From: Betaproteobacteria bacterium
GTDB taxonomy: Bacteria; Pseudomonadota; Gammaproteobacteria; Burkholderiales; Rhodocyclaceae
Direction of reading: 5' to 3'
Assembly: GCA_009779265.1 (NCBI GenBank)
Contig: WREP01000004.1
Span: 1 to 64,000, forward strand
Length of the DNA: 64,000 bases
Part shown: positions 1 to 9,693 of the stretch, piece after piece
Layout: the number at the start of each line of letters is the position of its first letter
Numbering within the stretch: the first letter of the stretch is position 1
Made by a program: the position numbers and the translations under genes
The notes under the pieces: model-generated
The model's database searches: none
What the model saw: the letters and a program-made list of their open reading frames with translations, nothing else
Told to the model about the DNA's origin: nothing

Positions 1-122
1 CCCAACTGCAATTCGCCATCGTGGAAAAAAGACGGGGACGTCAATGTCCCCGTGTCGTCAAAGCCCGACCAAAACGCTACACCGTCCGCTCCATGACAAA
101 AGAGCCTTAACTGAACGGCATT

Positions 123-143
123 GAGCGTTGCGCTCCCTTTTTT
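123..143 (+). terminator. weak candidate terminator for a gene left of the window
   Basis: Short hairpin GAGCG-TTG-CGCTC followed by a run of six T on the plus strand. A second hairpin with 8-bp arms (ACGGGGAC/GTCCCCGT, positions 32-53) lies upstream without a T run. These are the only structures seen in the first 164 bases, which hold no gene. They would end a plus-strand gene outside the window; the stem is only 5 bp, so this is tentative. Confidence 0.3.
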
Positions 144-164
144 GCCGTGTGTGGTGACAGGTTT

Positions 165-752
165 TCAGCCGGCGAAATTGGCTTCGGCGAAGGCCCAGTT
201 CACCAGGTGGTTGAGGAAGGTTTCGACAAATTTCGGGCGCAGGTTGCGGTAGTCGATGTAATAGGCGTGTTCCCAGACGTCGATGCAGAGCAGCGCCTTG
301 TCGCCGGTGGTCAGCGGGGTGCCGGCGGCGCCGGTGTTGACGATGTCGACCGAGCCGTCGGCCTTCTTGACCAGCCAGGTCCAGCCGGAGCCGAAATTAC
401 CGACGGCGGCAGTCTGGAAGGCTTTCTTGAATTCGTCGAGGGAGCCCCATTTGGCATTGATGGCGGCGGCCAGGGCGCCGGCGGGCGCGCCGCCGCCATT
501 CGGCTTCAGGCAGTTCCAGAAGAAGCTGTGGTTCCAGACCTGGGCGGCGTTGTTGTAGATGCCGCCGGCCGGGGCCTTTTTGACAATGGCTTCGAGATCG
601 AGGTTTTCGTACTCGCTGCCCTTGATCAGGTTGTTCAGGTTGGTGACGTAGGCTTGATGATGCTTGGCGTGGTGGTAGTCGAAAGTCTCGGCCGACATGT
701 GCGGGGCGAGGGCGTCCTTGGCGAAGGGCAGGGCGGGCAGTTGATGTTCCAT
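165..752 (-). CDS. sodB: Fe-type superoxide dismutase SodB
   Basis: Converts superoxide to oxygen and hydrogen peroxide in the cytoplasm. The 195-residue length is normal for the Fe/Mn family. All four metal ligands are visible: His27 (FDYHHAKHH), His75 (WNHSFFW), Asp158 and His162 in the DVWEHAYY signature. The run AAVGNFGSGW is typical of the Fe-specific branch, though metal choice is an inference. The ATG is preceded by GGAG at a good distance. It lies 42 bases downstream of xseA on the same strand, so the two may be cotranscribed. Confidence 0.96.
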   Translation of the reverse strand: MEHQLPALPFAKDALAPHMSAETFDYHHAKHHQAYVTNLNNLIKGSEYENLDLEAIVKKAPAGGIYNNAAQVWNHSFFWNCLKPNGGGAPAGALAAAINAKWGSLDEFKKAFQTAAVGNFGSGWTWLVKKADGSVDIVNTGAAGTPLTTGDKALLCIDVWEHAYYIDYRNLRPKFVETFLNHLVNWAFAEANFAG

Positions 753-794
753 GGGGAGTCTCCGTTATCTTATGCGGGGTGGAAATAAAAAATT

Positions 795-2153
795 CTAGTC
801 CGCTTTGTCGGCGGCTACAACCTGATCGACGGTGACCCGGGCGGCGCCGCGGGCGAAATCGAGGCGTAGCGCGGCGCCGGCTGTCAGTTTGCCGGCATCG
901 CGCACGGCCCGGCCATTGGCGTCGGTGGCCAGGGCGTAGCCGCGCGCCAGGACGGCATGCGGGTCGAGTTGGCGCAGACTGCCGGCGAGCGCGTCGAGCG
1001 TCGTCCGCCATTGCGCGAAATGCCATTGCTGCTGCCGTTGCAGCCGCTGGCGCAAGGCGTCGAGCGCCGCGCCGCGTTCCGCCGGGCGAAGGCGGGCGGC
1101 GTGCAGGCGGTGAAAGGCGGCTTCTGCGCGCAGGCGCTGGTTGTCGCTGGCGCGGCGCAAAGCCTGCCGCAAGCGTTGGGCCAGGGCGTGCAGATGGTCG
1201 CGCCGCTGCGCCAGGCGCTCGGCCGGATGGCGCAGGCGGGCGGCCAGCCCGTCGAGCCGTTGTTGCCGGTCGCCGAGGGCGCGTTCGGCATGCCGTTGCA
1301 ACTGCCGCTGCCCATGTGCCAGCCCGCGCAGCAGGGCGGCCTGTTCGGGGGCGGCCAGTTCGGCGGCGGCGGTCGGCGTCGGGGCGCGCAGGTCGGCGGC
1401 GAAGTCGGCGATGGTGAAGTCGGTTTCGTGGCCGATGCCGGCAATGACCGGCGCGCTGGCGGTGCGGATGGCGCGGGCGACGCTTTCCTCGTTGAAGGCG
1501 CGGAGATCTTCGAGCGAGCCGCCGCCGCGGCAGAGCAGGATGAGATCGGCCCCGGCGACGGCGGCGAGGGCGGCGGCGATGCGCTGGCCGGCGTCCTCGC
1601 CCTGCACCGGCGTCGGATAGAGGTCGATGGCGAGCCAGGGGGCGCGCCGGGAGAGGGTGCTGAGCACGTCCTTGAGCGCCGCCGCCTGCGGGCTGGTGAC
1701 GATGGCGATGCGCCGCGGCAGGGCGGGCAGCGGCCGCTTGCCGGCGGCGGCGAAGAGCCCTTCGGCCTCCAGTTGCGCCTTGAGGCGCAGGAACTGCTCG
1801 TACAGCTCGCCCTGACCGGCGCGGCGGATGGCTTCGACGGTCAGTTGAAATTCGCCGCGCGGCTCGTAGAAGGAGACGAGGGCGCGGACTTCGACCTTCT
1901 GGCCGTTTTCCGGACGCCAGCCGAGCAGTTGCGCCCGGCTGCGCCACATCACGCAGCGCGCCTGGGCGTCGGCGTCCTTGAGCGAAAAATAGACATGGCC
2001 GGAGGCGGCGCGAGTGAGGTTGGAAATTTCGCCGGCCACCCAGGTCAGCGGAAAATTGACCTCCAGGCAGGCGCGCACCAGACGGTTGAGATGGGAAATA
2101 GGAAGAACGGCGGGGAGAACGGTTTTGTCGACGGGGGGAGGGCTGGCGTTCAT
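795..2153 (-). CDS. xseA: exodeoxyribonuclease VII large subunit
   Basis: Large subunit of exonuclease VII, a single-strand-specific exonuclease used in repair; it acts with the small subunit XseB, which is not in this window. The 452-residue product starts with an N-terminal OB-fold segment (PISHLNRLVRACLE, VAGEISNLTRAASGHVYFSL), then the catalytic core (VTSPQAAALKDVL, RGGGSLEDLRAFN, GIGHETDFTIAD), then a long coiled-coil. I chose the ATG at 2153 (MNASPPPV) because family homology begins just after it; an in-frame upstream start would add 17 residues without homology. Followed by sodB. Confidence 0.94.
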   Translation of the reverse strand: MNASPPPVDKTVLPAVLPISHLNRLVRACLEVNFPLTWVAGEISNLTRAASGHVYFSLKDADAQARCVMWRSRAQLLGWRPENGQKVEVRALVSFYEPRGEFQLTVEAIRRAGQGELYEQFLRLKAQLEAEGLFAAAGKRPLPALPRRIAIVTSPQAAALKDVLSTLSRRAPWLAIDLYPTPVQGEDAGQRIAAALAAVAGADLILLCRGGGSLEDLRAFNEESVARAIRTASAPVIAGIGHETDFTIADFAADLRAPTPTAAAELAAPEQAALLRGLAHGQRQLQRHAERALGDRQQRLDGLAARLRHPAERLAQRRDHLHALAQRLRQALRRASDNQRLRAEAAFHRLHAARLRPAERGAALDALRQRLQRQQQWHFAQWRTTLDALAGSLRQLDPHAVLARGYALATDANGRAVRDAGKLTAGAALRLDFARGAARVTVDQVVAADKAD

Positions 2154-2227
2154 CCGGCGATTGTAACGCCCTGTAACGCCCGTCCCGCCGGCACTTGCCG
2201 CCAATTTGCCGTTGGTAATACTAAAAT

Positions 2228-2355
2228 ATTGTTTTTAAACAATTTTTAATGTGTGCCTTGTTTTTTGGCAGGGTAAGAAAAAGCCTTTGCCGGATAGGGT
2301 TTAGCGCATCTGATGACAGTAGATTCACAGACTTATCCACAGCTTTTGGGGATAA
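2228..2355. promoter_or_regulatory. AT-rich inverted repeat plus three DnaA-box-like 9-mers
   Basis: The 290-base gap between xseA and exbB contains an AT-rich palindrome (ATTGTTT-tt-AAACAAT, 2228-2243). It then has a perfect DnaA box TTATCCACA at 2333-2341, flanked by a 7/9 match AGATTCACA (2321-2329) and an inverted 8/9 match TGGGGATAA (2347-2355). The sequence match is direct. Binding by DnaA, as a regulatory or titration site, is inference. Confidence 0.5.
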
Positions 2356-2443
2356 ACGCTTGGGGTCGCGGCAATTTGTCGCTTGCCGCTGGGGTTCCGT
2401 GAGGGCAGAATTCCGGTCTGCTTTTCCAGCGAAGGATATTTCA

Positions 2444-3052
2444 GTGTTTGCTATCGTTCAGGCTGCCGGTTGGCCCATCTGGCCCTTGCTGCTGGCCTCC
2501 ATCATTTCTGTCGCCCTGATCATCGAGCGCCTGGTTTCCCTGCGCCGCGCCCGGGTCGTGCCGCCGGGGCTGCTGCAACAGGTGGTCCGCGAATTCCGCC
2601 GCGACGCCGACAACGGCAAGCTGATCACCGAGCTTGAACGGCATTCGCCGCTCGGCCGCGTGCTGGCGGCCGGCCTGCGCAATGTCAATAATTCGCGTGA
2701 AGTGATGAAGGAGTCGATCGAGGAGACCGGCAATATCGTCGCCCACGAACTGAACCGCTACCTGACCACGCTCGGCACCATCGCCTCGATCAGCCCGCTG
2801 ATGGGCCTGTTCGGCACGGTGATCGGGATGATCGAGATTTTCGGCTCGCAGGCGCCGGGTACCGGCAATCCGCAGCAACTGGCGCACGGTATCTCGATCG
2901 CGCTGTACAACACCGGCTTCGGTATTTTCATCGCCATTCCAAGCATGATTTTCTGGCGTCACTTCCGCGCCCTGGCCGACGGTTTCGTCGTCGAAATGGA
3001 GCACCAGGCGGTGCGTCTGGTCGAGTACATGCACGGCGACCGGAAGCCATGA
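2444..3052 (+). CDS. exbB: ExbB/TolQ-family proton channel protein
   Basis: Inner-membrane stator that, with ExbD, uses the proton motive force to energise TonB or a related system. The 202-residue product has a first membrane segment near residues 10-28 (WPLLLASIISVALII) and the conserved pair of helices after residue 110 (TLGTIASISPLMGLFGTV, then GISIALYNTGFGIFIAIP). I chose the GTG at 2444 because it follows GAAGGA at 7-base spacing; upstream in-frame codons give no family sequence. It overlaps exbD by four bases (ATGA) and heads an exbB-exbD-lpxK chain common in betaproteobacteria. Whether it serves TonB or another partner cannot be told here. Confidence 0.9.
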   Translation: MFAIVQAAGWPIWPLLLASIISVALIIERLVSLRRARVVPPGLLQQVVREFRRDADNGKLITELERHSPLGRVLAAGLRNVNNSREVMKESIEETGNIVAHELNRYLTTLGTIASISPLMGLFGTVIGMIEIFGSQAPGTGNPQQLAHGISIALYNTGFGIFIAIPSMIFWRHFRALADGFVVEMEHQAVRLVEYMHGDRKP

Positions 3053-3465
3053 AATTCCAAAGCAGGCATTCCCGGGAAGAGCCGGAAATCAACCTGGTGC
3101 CGATGATTGACGTGCTCCTGGTGATCATCATTTTCCTCATGCTGACCACCACCTACTCGAAATTCTCCGGCCTCGAAATCAACCTGCCGACGGCCGATGT
3201 CAGCAAGCAGAACGAGCAGCCGAACGAGATCGACGTGGCGGTGACCTCCAGTGGCCAGATTCTCATCGACAAATCGCCGCTGGCGGCGGTCGACGTTGCG
3301 GCCATCGCCGAGGCTCTGCGCCGCGCCGCCGGCGAGCGCGCGGACCCGCTGATCGTCATCAACGCCGACGCCAAGGCCACCCACCAGAGCGTCATCGACG
3401 TCATGCAGGCGGCGCAGCGCGCCGGTTATCCGCATATTTCCTTCGCCACCCAGACGCCACGCTGA
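3049..3465 (+). CDS. exbD: ExbD/TolR-family biopolymer transport protein
   Basis: Partner of the preceding ExbB. This 138-residue protein has one N-terminal membrane helix with the proton-carrying aspartate in the signature NLVPMIDVLLVIIIFLM, and a periplasmic domain ending in the usual DPLIVINADAKATHQSVIDVM region. The start codon lies inside the exbB stop (ATGA) and the stop overlaps the lpxK start (TGATG), showing translational coupling of all three genes. Confidence 0.93.
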   Translation: MKFQSRHSREEPEINLVPMIDVLLVIIIFLMLTTTYSKFSGLEINLPTADVSKQNEQPNEIDVAVTSSGQILIDKSPLAAVDVAAIAEALRRAAGERADPLIVINADAKATHQSVIDVMQAAQRAGYPHISFATQTPR

Positions 3466-4463
3466 TGTTTGCCCGCTGGTTGCAGCGTCAATGGTTCGAG
3501 CAACGCCGGCTGACGCCGGCGTTGTGGCTTCTGCTGCCGGCGGCGGCGTTGTTCTGGCTGCTGGCCTCCTTGCGACGGCGACTGATCGCGCCGCAGCGCT
3601 TGCCCGTGCCGGTCGTCGTGGTCGGCAACATCACCATCGGCGGTTCCGGCAAGACGCCGCTCGTTCTTTGGCTGGCCGAATGCCTGCGCGAACGGGGCTG
3701 GCGGCCCGGCATCGTCAGCCGGGGTTACGGCAGTGCGGGCGCCACGCCGCGCCCGGTCGACGCCGCTTCGTCGCATGCCGAGGTCGGCGACGAGCCGTTG
3801 CTGCTCGTCCGGCGCGGCAGCGCGCCGGTCTGGGTCGGTCGCGACCGGGCGGCAGCGGGCCGTGCCTTGCTCGCCGCTCATCCGGAAGTCGATCTGCTGT
3901 TATGCGACGATGGCTTGCAGCATTACCGGCTGGCGCGCGATGTCGAACTGGCTGTGTTCGATGGTCGCGGCGCCGGTAACGGTTGCCTGCTGCCGGCCGG
4001 GCCGCTACGCGAACCGCTGGCGCGGCTGCGCACGGTCGACGCGGTGATTTGCAATGGCGCCGTCGATCCGCGCCTGCGGGCCAACACCCGGCGCTTCGCC
4101 ATGCACTTGCGACCGGGGCCGTTTTATCGCCTCGACCGGCCCGATCTCACTTGCGCGGCGGAAGAACTGGCCGGGCGGCGGCTGCACGCCCTGGCCGGCA
4201 TTGGCGACCCGGAACGCTTTTTCCGCACCCTGGAGGCGCTTGGCCTGGATTTTTCCCGCCATCCCTTTCCCGATCATCATGCCTATAGCGCCGCCGACCT
4301 GGCTTTCGCCGCCGCCGGCACGCTGCTGATGACCGAGAAGGATGCGGTAAAATGCGCCGCATTGACCGCCCGCGAGGCGTGGGTGTTGCCGGTCGAGGCC
4401 GAATTGCCGCTGGCGCTTGTCGAACTCATTGAGGAGAAAATCCGTGGACGCCCGCTTGCTTGA
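3465..4463 (+). CDS. lpxK: tetraacyldisaccharide 4'-kinase LpxK
   Basis: Phosphorylates the 4' position of the lipid A disaccharide precursor at the inner membrane. The 332-residue product has a hydrophobic anchor at about 18-35, the P-loop [12 protein letters not shown] at 54-65, and the LpxK motifs [20 protein letters not shown] and FPDHHAY. Its 3' end overlaps the following small Trm112-like gene by 20 bases, so translation is coupled. With kdsB downstream the cluster supplies lipid A and Kdo steps of LPS synthesis. Confidence 0.95.
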   Translation: MFARWLQRQWFEQRRLTPALWLLLPAAALFWLLASLRRRLIAPQRLPVPVVVVGNITIGGSGKTPLVLWLAECLRERGWRPGIVSRGYGSAGATPRPVDAASSHAEVGDEPLLLVRRGSAPVWVGRDRAAAGRALLAAHPEVDLLLCDDGLQHYRLARDVELAVFDGRGAGNGCLLPAGPLREPLARLRTVDAVICNGAVDPRLRANTRRFAMHLRPGPFYRLDRPDLTCAAEELAGRRLHALAGIGDPERFFRTLEALGLDFSRHPFPDHHAYSAADLAFAAAGTLLMTEKDAVKCAALTAREAWVLPVEAELPLALVELIEEKIRGRPLA

Positions 4464-4617
4464 CATCCTCGTCTGCCCGATTTGCAAGGGCAATCTCGAT
4501 TACCGCAAGAGCGAGGCCGAACTGGTCTGCAAGCCTTGCCGCCTGGCTTTCCCGATCCGCGATGGCATCCCGGTAATGCTCGAGGACGAGGCCCGCCAGT
4601 TGCCGCCCGAAGCATGA
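4444..4617 (+). CDS. Trm112/YcaR-like zinc-ribbon small protein
   Basis: A 57-residue protein of the UPF0434/Trm112 family, known in bacteria as the small gene between lpxK and kdsB. It shows two Cys pairs of a rubredoxin-like zinc knuckle (CPICKGNL and CKPCRLAFP) and the conserved ending [12 protein letters not shown] chose the GTG at 4444 ([12 protein letters not shown]) because it follows GAGGAG, matches the family start, and the upstream ATG would add unrelated residues. It overlaps lpxK and kdsB. Its bacterial role is not firmly known; eukaryotic Trm112 activates methyltransferases. Confidence 0.9.
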   Translation: MDARLLDILVCPICKGNLDYRKSEAELVCKPCRLAFPIRDGIPVMLEDEARQLPPEA

Positions 4618-5399
4618 ACGCGGGCGCGCCGGCCTTCAAGGTCGTCATTCCGGCGCGTTATGCCTCGACGCGCCTGCCGGCCAAGCCGCTGCTCGACCTC
4701 GGCGGCAAACCGATGGTCGTTCGCGTCGCCGAGCGGGCGCGCCTTTCCGGCGCCGAGGAAATCTGGGTCGCCACCGACCATGCCGAGGTGTATGCCGCGG
4801 CGGCGGCGCATGGCATCACCGCGCTGATGACCCGCGCCGACCACGCCACCGGCACCGACCGCCTGGCCGAAGTGGCGGCCCTGCGCGGCTGGCCGGCCGA
4901 CGCCATCATCGTCAATGTCCAGGGCGACGAGCCGCTGATCGAGCCGGCGACGATCCGGCAAACGGTGCGCCAACTGGCCGCCAGCGGCGCCGACATCGCC
5001 ACGGTGGCGCACCCGGTTGCCGATGCCGCCGAGTTTTTCAATCCCAACGTGGTCAAGGTCGTCTGCCGCGCTAATGATGACGCCGCCTGGTTTTCGCGGG
5101 CGCCGATTCCCTATGCGCGCGACCATTTCGCCCGCGCGGGCGACACGCTGCCAGCGGACTTTCCGGCCTATCGCCATGTCGGCCTCTACGCCTACCGCGC
5201 CCATTTTCTCGCCGCCTATGCCGGCCTCGCGCCAGCGCCGAGTGAACAGTTCGAGTCCCTGGAGCAGTTGCGCGCGCTCTGGCACGGCTACCGGATCAGC
5301 GTGACGCTGATCGACGCAGCCCCGGCGCCGGGCGTCGATACGCCAGAAGATGCCGATAGAATGCGTAAACTGTTTGACCGGGAAGGAAATACCGGGTAA
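4614..5399 (+). CDS. kdsB: CMP-Kdo synthetase (3-deoxy-manno-octulosonate cytidylyltransferase)
   Basis: Activates Kdo with CTP for transfer to lipid A. The 261-residue product carries the family motifs [17 protein letters not shown] at the N-terminus, [31 protein letters not shown] and HVGLYAYR. The ATG at 4614 overlaps the stop of the Trm112-like gene (ATGA). It closes the exbBD-lpxK-trm112-kdsB chain; adk follows after 90 bases. Confidence 0.95.
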   Translation: MNAGAPAFKVVIPARYASTRLPAKPLLDLGGKPMVVRVAERARLSGAEEIWVATDHAEVYAAAAAHGITALMTRADHATGTDRLAEVAALRGWPADAIIVNVQGDEPLIEPATIRQTVRQLAASGADIATVAHPVADAAEFFNPNVVKVVCRANDDAAWFSRAPIPYARDHFARAGDTLPADFPAYRHVGLYAYRAHFLAAYAGLAPAPSEQFESLEQLRALWHGYRISVTLIDAAPAPGVDTPEDADRMRKLFDREGNTG

Positions 5400-6143
<744 letters not shown>

Positions 6144-6153
6144 AGGAGTAGTA

Positions 6154-7413
6154 ATGGCGGTAAAAAATGCCTTCTATGCACAATCTGGGGGCGTTACCGC
6201 CGTCATCAATGCCACGGCCTGCGGCCTCATCCAGGAGGCCCGCCGCCATCCCGACCGGATCGGCAAGGTTTTTGCTGGCCGCGACGGCATCATCGGCGCC
6301 CTGACCGAAGATTTGATCGACACCAGCTTCGAATCCGACGCCGACATCGCCCGCCTGCGCCACACGCCGGGCGGCGCTTTCGGCTCCTGCCGCTACAAGC
6401 TGAAAAGCCTGGAACAGCACCGCGCCCAGTACGAGCGCCTGATCGAAGTATTCCGCGCGCACGACATCGGCTATTTCTTCTACAACGGCGGTAACGATTC
6501 CATGGATACCGCCTGGAAGGTCTCGCAGATATCCGAAAAAATGGGTTATCCGGTGGTTTGCGTCGGCGTGCCCAAGACCGTCGACAACGATCTGCCGCTG
6601 ACCGACTGCTGCCCGGGCTTCGGCTCGGTGGCCAAGTATGTTGCCACCTCGATCCGCGAGGCCGGTTACGACGTGGCCTCGATGGCGCGCACCTCGACCC
6701 AGGTTTTCGTGCTCGAAGTGATGGGCCGCCACGCCGGCTGGATCACCGCCGCCTGCGGTCTGGCCAGTGAAAAGGTCGGCGAGCCGCCGCATATCCTGCT
6801 CTTTCCCGAAGTACCCTTCGATCCGGAGCGTTTCGTGGCCCGCGTCGATGAATGCGTCAAACAGTATGGCTACTGCACGGTGGCCGTATCCGAAGGGCTT
6901 TCCGATGCCAATGGCAAGCTGATTGCCGAGATGGGCAGCAAGGATGCCTTCGGCCATGCGCAATTGGGCGGCGTCGGCCAGATCGTCGCGCAACTGGCCA
7001 AGGATCGCCTCGGCTACAAATACCACTGGGCGCTGGCCGACTACCTGCAACGCGCGGCCCGCCACCTGGCCTCGCGCACCGACCTCGAACAAGCGCACGC
7101 GCTGGGCGTCGCCGCCGTCGATATGGCGCTGCGCGGCAGAAATGCCGTCATGGCCACCATCCGCCGCCTGGCCGACGCGCCCTACCGCTGGGAAATCGGC
7201 GAGGCGCCGCTGGCCGATGTCGCCAATGTCGAGCGCAAGATGCCACCAGAATTCATCAGCGCCGACGGCTTCCACATCACCGACGCCTGCCGGGCCTATT
7301 TGCAGCCCCTGATCGAGGGCGAGGAACCGCCGCCTTTCCGCGCCGGCCTGCCCGACTATGTGCGTCTGAAAAATATTGCCATAACGAAAAAACTAGAAGC
7401 TTTTGCCGTGTAG
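6154..7413 (+). CDS. pfp: pyrophosphate-dependent 6-phosphofructokinase
   Basis: Reversible phosphorylation of fructose 6-phosphate with PPi in glycolysis/gluconeogenesis. The 419-residue product shows the PFK core: N-terminal QSGGVTAVIN, the phosphoryl-donor loop YNGGNDSMDT, the catalytic region PKTVDNDLP, and MGRHAGWITA. An Asp follows the GGN of the donor loop where ATP enzymes have Gly, and PKT replaces the ATP-type PGT; both mark the PPi-using type. An AAAGGAG ribosome site precedes the ATG. It is 25 bases upstream of hppA, a pairing also known from methanotrophs, so both enzymes likely share control of the PPi pool. Confidence 0.92.
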   Translation: MAVKNAFYAQSGGVTAVINATACGLIQEARRHPDRIGKVFAGRDGIIGALTEDLIDTSFESDADIARLRHTPGGAFGSCRYKLKSLEQHRAQYERLIEVFRAHDIGYFFYNGGNDSMDTAWKVSQISEKMGYPVVCVGVPKTVDNDLPLTDCCPGFGSVAKYVATSIREAGYDVASMARTSTQVFVLEVMGRHAGWITAACGLASEKVGEPPHILLFPEVPFDPERFVARVDECVKQYGYCTVAVSEGLSDANGKLIAEMGSKDAFGHAQLGGVGQIVAQLAKDRLGYKYHWALADYLQRAARHLASRTDLEQAHALGVAAVDMALRGRNAVMATIRRLADAPYRWEIGEAPLADVANVERKMPPEFISADGFHITDACRAYLQPLIEGEEPPPFRAGLPDYVRLKNIAITKKLEAFAV

Positions 7414-7438
7414 TTTCTTTAACCGAGGGGGGTCGTAG

Positions 7439-9484
7439 ATGTCTGAAGCATTGCTGTTGGCGCTGGCTTGCGCCGTGGTTGCCGTTCTCTATGGCTGGAT
7501 TTCCAGCCGCCAGATTCTCGCCTTGCCAGCCGGCAACGCGCGCATGCAGGAAATTGCCAAGGCCATCCAGGAAGGGGCGGCGGCTTATCTGAGCCGGCAG
7601 TACAAGACCATTGCCATGGTCGGCGTGGCCATCGCCATCCTTATCGCCATCTTTCTCGGTATCGGCACCGCCGTCGGTTTCGTCATCGGTGCCGTGCTTT
7701 CCGGCGCCGCCGGCTTCATCGGCATGAACGTTTCCGTGCGCGCCAATGTGCGTACCGCCGAAGCGGCCCGCGGCGGCATCGCCCCGGCCCTCGGCGTCGC
7801 CTTCAAGGGCGGCGCCATCACCGGCATGCTGGTGGTCGGTCTCGGCCTCTTCGGCGTTGCCGGTTACTACGCGCTCTTGCCGCTTTTCGGCCTGTCCCAG
7901 GATCAGGCGCTGCACGCCCTGATCGGTCTGGCCTTCGGCTCCTCGCTGATTTCCATCTTCGCCCGTCTCGGCGGCGGCATCTTCACCAAGGGCGCCGACG
8001 TCGGCGCTGACCTGGTCGGAAAGGTCGAGGCCGGCATTCCCGAGGACGATCCGCGCAACCCGGCGGTGATCGCCGACAACGTCGGCGACAACGTCGGCGA
8101 CTGCGCCGGCATGGCCGCCGACCTGTTCGAAACCTATGTCGTCACCGTGGTGGCGACCATGGTGCTCGGCGCGCTGACCCTCAAGGGTCTGTCCACCGAT
8201 CTCGGCGCCAACCTGATCCTCTATCCGCTGGCGCTCGGCGCCGTCTCCATCATCGCCTCCATCGTCGGCTGCTATTTCGTCAAGACTTCCGATGGCGGCA
8301 AGATCATGGGGGCGCTGTACAAGGGCCTGATCGTCGCCGGCGTGCTGGCGCTGGCGCTTTACTATCCGGTCACCGCCTGGCTGATCGGCGCGGGTGACGC
8401 GGCGGCCGGCATTACCACCGGCAGCATGTTCCTTTGCTCGATCATCGGTCTGGTGCTGACCGCGGCCCTGGTCTGGATCACCGAGTACTACACCGGCACC
8501 GAGTACGGCCCGGTCAAGCACGTTGCCTCGGCCTGCCAGACCGGCCACGCGACCAACATCATCGCCGGCATCGGCGTTTCGATGAAGGCTTGCGCCCTGC
8601 CGGTCATTTCCGTCTGCCTGTCGATCTGGGCCGCCTATACGATCGGCGGCCTGTACGGCCTGGCCATCGCCGCCACCTCGATGCTGTCGATGGCCGGCAT
8701 TGTCGTCGCCCTCGACGCCTACGGCCCGATCACCGACAATGCCGGCGGCATCGCCGAGATGTCGGAATTGCCGCCCGAAGTACGCAATGTCACCGATCCG
8801 CTCGACGCCGTCGGCAACACCACCAAGGCGGTAACCAAGGGCTATGCCATCGGCTCCGCCGGCCTTGCCGCGCTGGTGCTCTTCGCCGACTACACGCACG
8901 GTCTGGAAGCGGCCGGCGCGACGGGCATCAGTTTCGACCTCTCCAACCACATGGTCATCATCGGCCTCTTCATCGGCGGCCTGATTCCCTACCTCTTTGG
9001 CGCCATGGCCATGGAAGCGGTCGGCCGCTCGGCTGGCGCGGTGGTGGTCGAGGTGCGCCGCCAGTTCAAGGAAATTCCCGGCATCATGGAAGGCACGGCG
9101 CGCCCCGATTACTCGCGGGCGGTGGATATGCTGACCGTCGCGGCCATCAAGGAAATGATGATTCCGTCCATCCTGCCGGTTGCCGTGCCCATCGTCGTCG
9201 GCCTCCTGCTCGGCCCGCAGGCGCTCGGCGGTCTCCTCGTCGGCACCATCGTCACCGGCCTCTTTGTCGCCATTTCGATGACGACCGGCGGCGGTGCCTG
9301 GGACAACGCCAAGAAATACATCGAGGACGGCCACTTCGGCGGCAAGGGTTCGGAAGCGCACAAAGCTGCCGTCACCGGCGACACGGTGGGCGACCCCTAC
9401 AAGGATACGGCCGGCCCGGCGGTCAACCCGCTGATCAAGATCATCAACCTGGTGGCCCTGCTGATCGTGCCGCTGATTGTCTGA
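7439..9484 (+). CDS. hppA: K+-independent H+-translocating membrane pyrophosphatase
   Basis: Integral membrane pump coupling PPi hydrolysis to proton export. The 681-residue, roughly 16-helix protein has the substrate motif [11 protein letters not shown], the acidic motif DNVGDNVGD, and the C-terminal DNAKKYIE plus [15 protein letters not shown] signature. The sequence [10 protein letters not shown] has Lys where K+-dependent enzymes have Ala, so I assign the K+-independent class. Directly downstream of pfp and followed by a strong terminator at 9502, it probably forms an operon with pfp. Confidence 0.96.
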   Translation: MSEALLLALACAVVAVLYGWISSRQILALPAGNARMQEIAKAIQEGAAAYLSRQYKTIAMVGVAIAILIAIFLGIGTAVGFVIGAVLSGAAGFIGMNVSVRANVRTAEAARGGIAPALGVAFKGGAITGMLVVGLGLFGVAGYYALLPLFGLSQDQALHALIGLAFGSSLISIFARLGGGIFTKGADVGADLVGKVEAGIPEDDPRNPAVIADNVGDNVGDCAGMAADLFETYVVTVVATMVLGALTLKGLSTDLGANLILYPLALGAVSIIASIVGCYFVKTSDGGKIMGALYKGLIVAGVLALALYYPVTAWLIGAGDAAAGITTGSMFLCSIIGLVLTAALVWITEYYTGTEYGPVKHVASACQTGHATNIIAGIGVSMKACALPVISVCLSIWAAYTIGGLYGLAIAATSMLSMAGIVVALDAYGPITDNAGGIAEMSELPPEVRNVTDPLDAVGNTTKAVTKGYAIGSAGLAALVLFADYTHGLEAAGATGISFDLSNHMVIIGLFIGGLIPYLFGAMAMEAVGRSAGAVVVEVRRQFKEIPGIMEGTARPDYSRAVDMLTVAAIKEMMIPSILPVAVPIVVGLLLGPQALGGLLVGTIVTGLFVAISMTTGGGAWDNAKKYIEDGHFGGKGSEAHKAAVTGDTVGDPYKDTAGPAVNPLIKIINLVALLIVPLIV

Positions 9485-9501
9485 AATCATCCGGAATAGC
9501 G

Positions 9502-9529
9502 AAAAAGGCGGCTGCGGCCGCCTTTTTTT
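9502..9529 (+). terminator. rho-independent terminator after hppA
   Basis: Perfect 11-bp stem AAAAAGGCGGC/GCCGCCTTTTT with loop TGCG and a T run, 18 bases after the hppA stop. It separates the pfp-hppA unit from the secretion genes. Confidence 0.9.
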
Positions 9530-9693
9530 ATTTTCCGGCGGCATTTCTTCCGCCACTTCCCTACCAGTTTTGCCGTTTTGTTGAATTTTCCTGCCTTGGC
9601 TGACTTCCTTTTCGCGAATGTGAACAATTTCGTATAACATCGTCGCCGCAGCACGCTAGAATGAATTGATTTTGCTAAGTGTATGAGGAAAGC

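Noticed and set aside
397-1947. Long antisense and alternate-frame ORFs, such as 516 codons here and 787 codons opposite hppA (7277-9640)
   Set aside because: GC-rich DNA leaves noncoding frames open. Their translations are low-complexity Arg/Ala/Gly/His-rich with no domains, and the opposite frame holds a well-supported gene.
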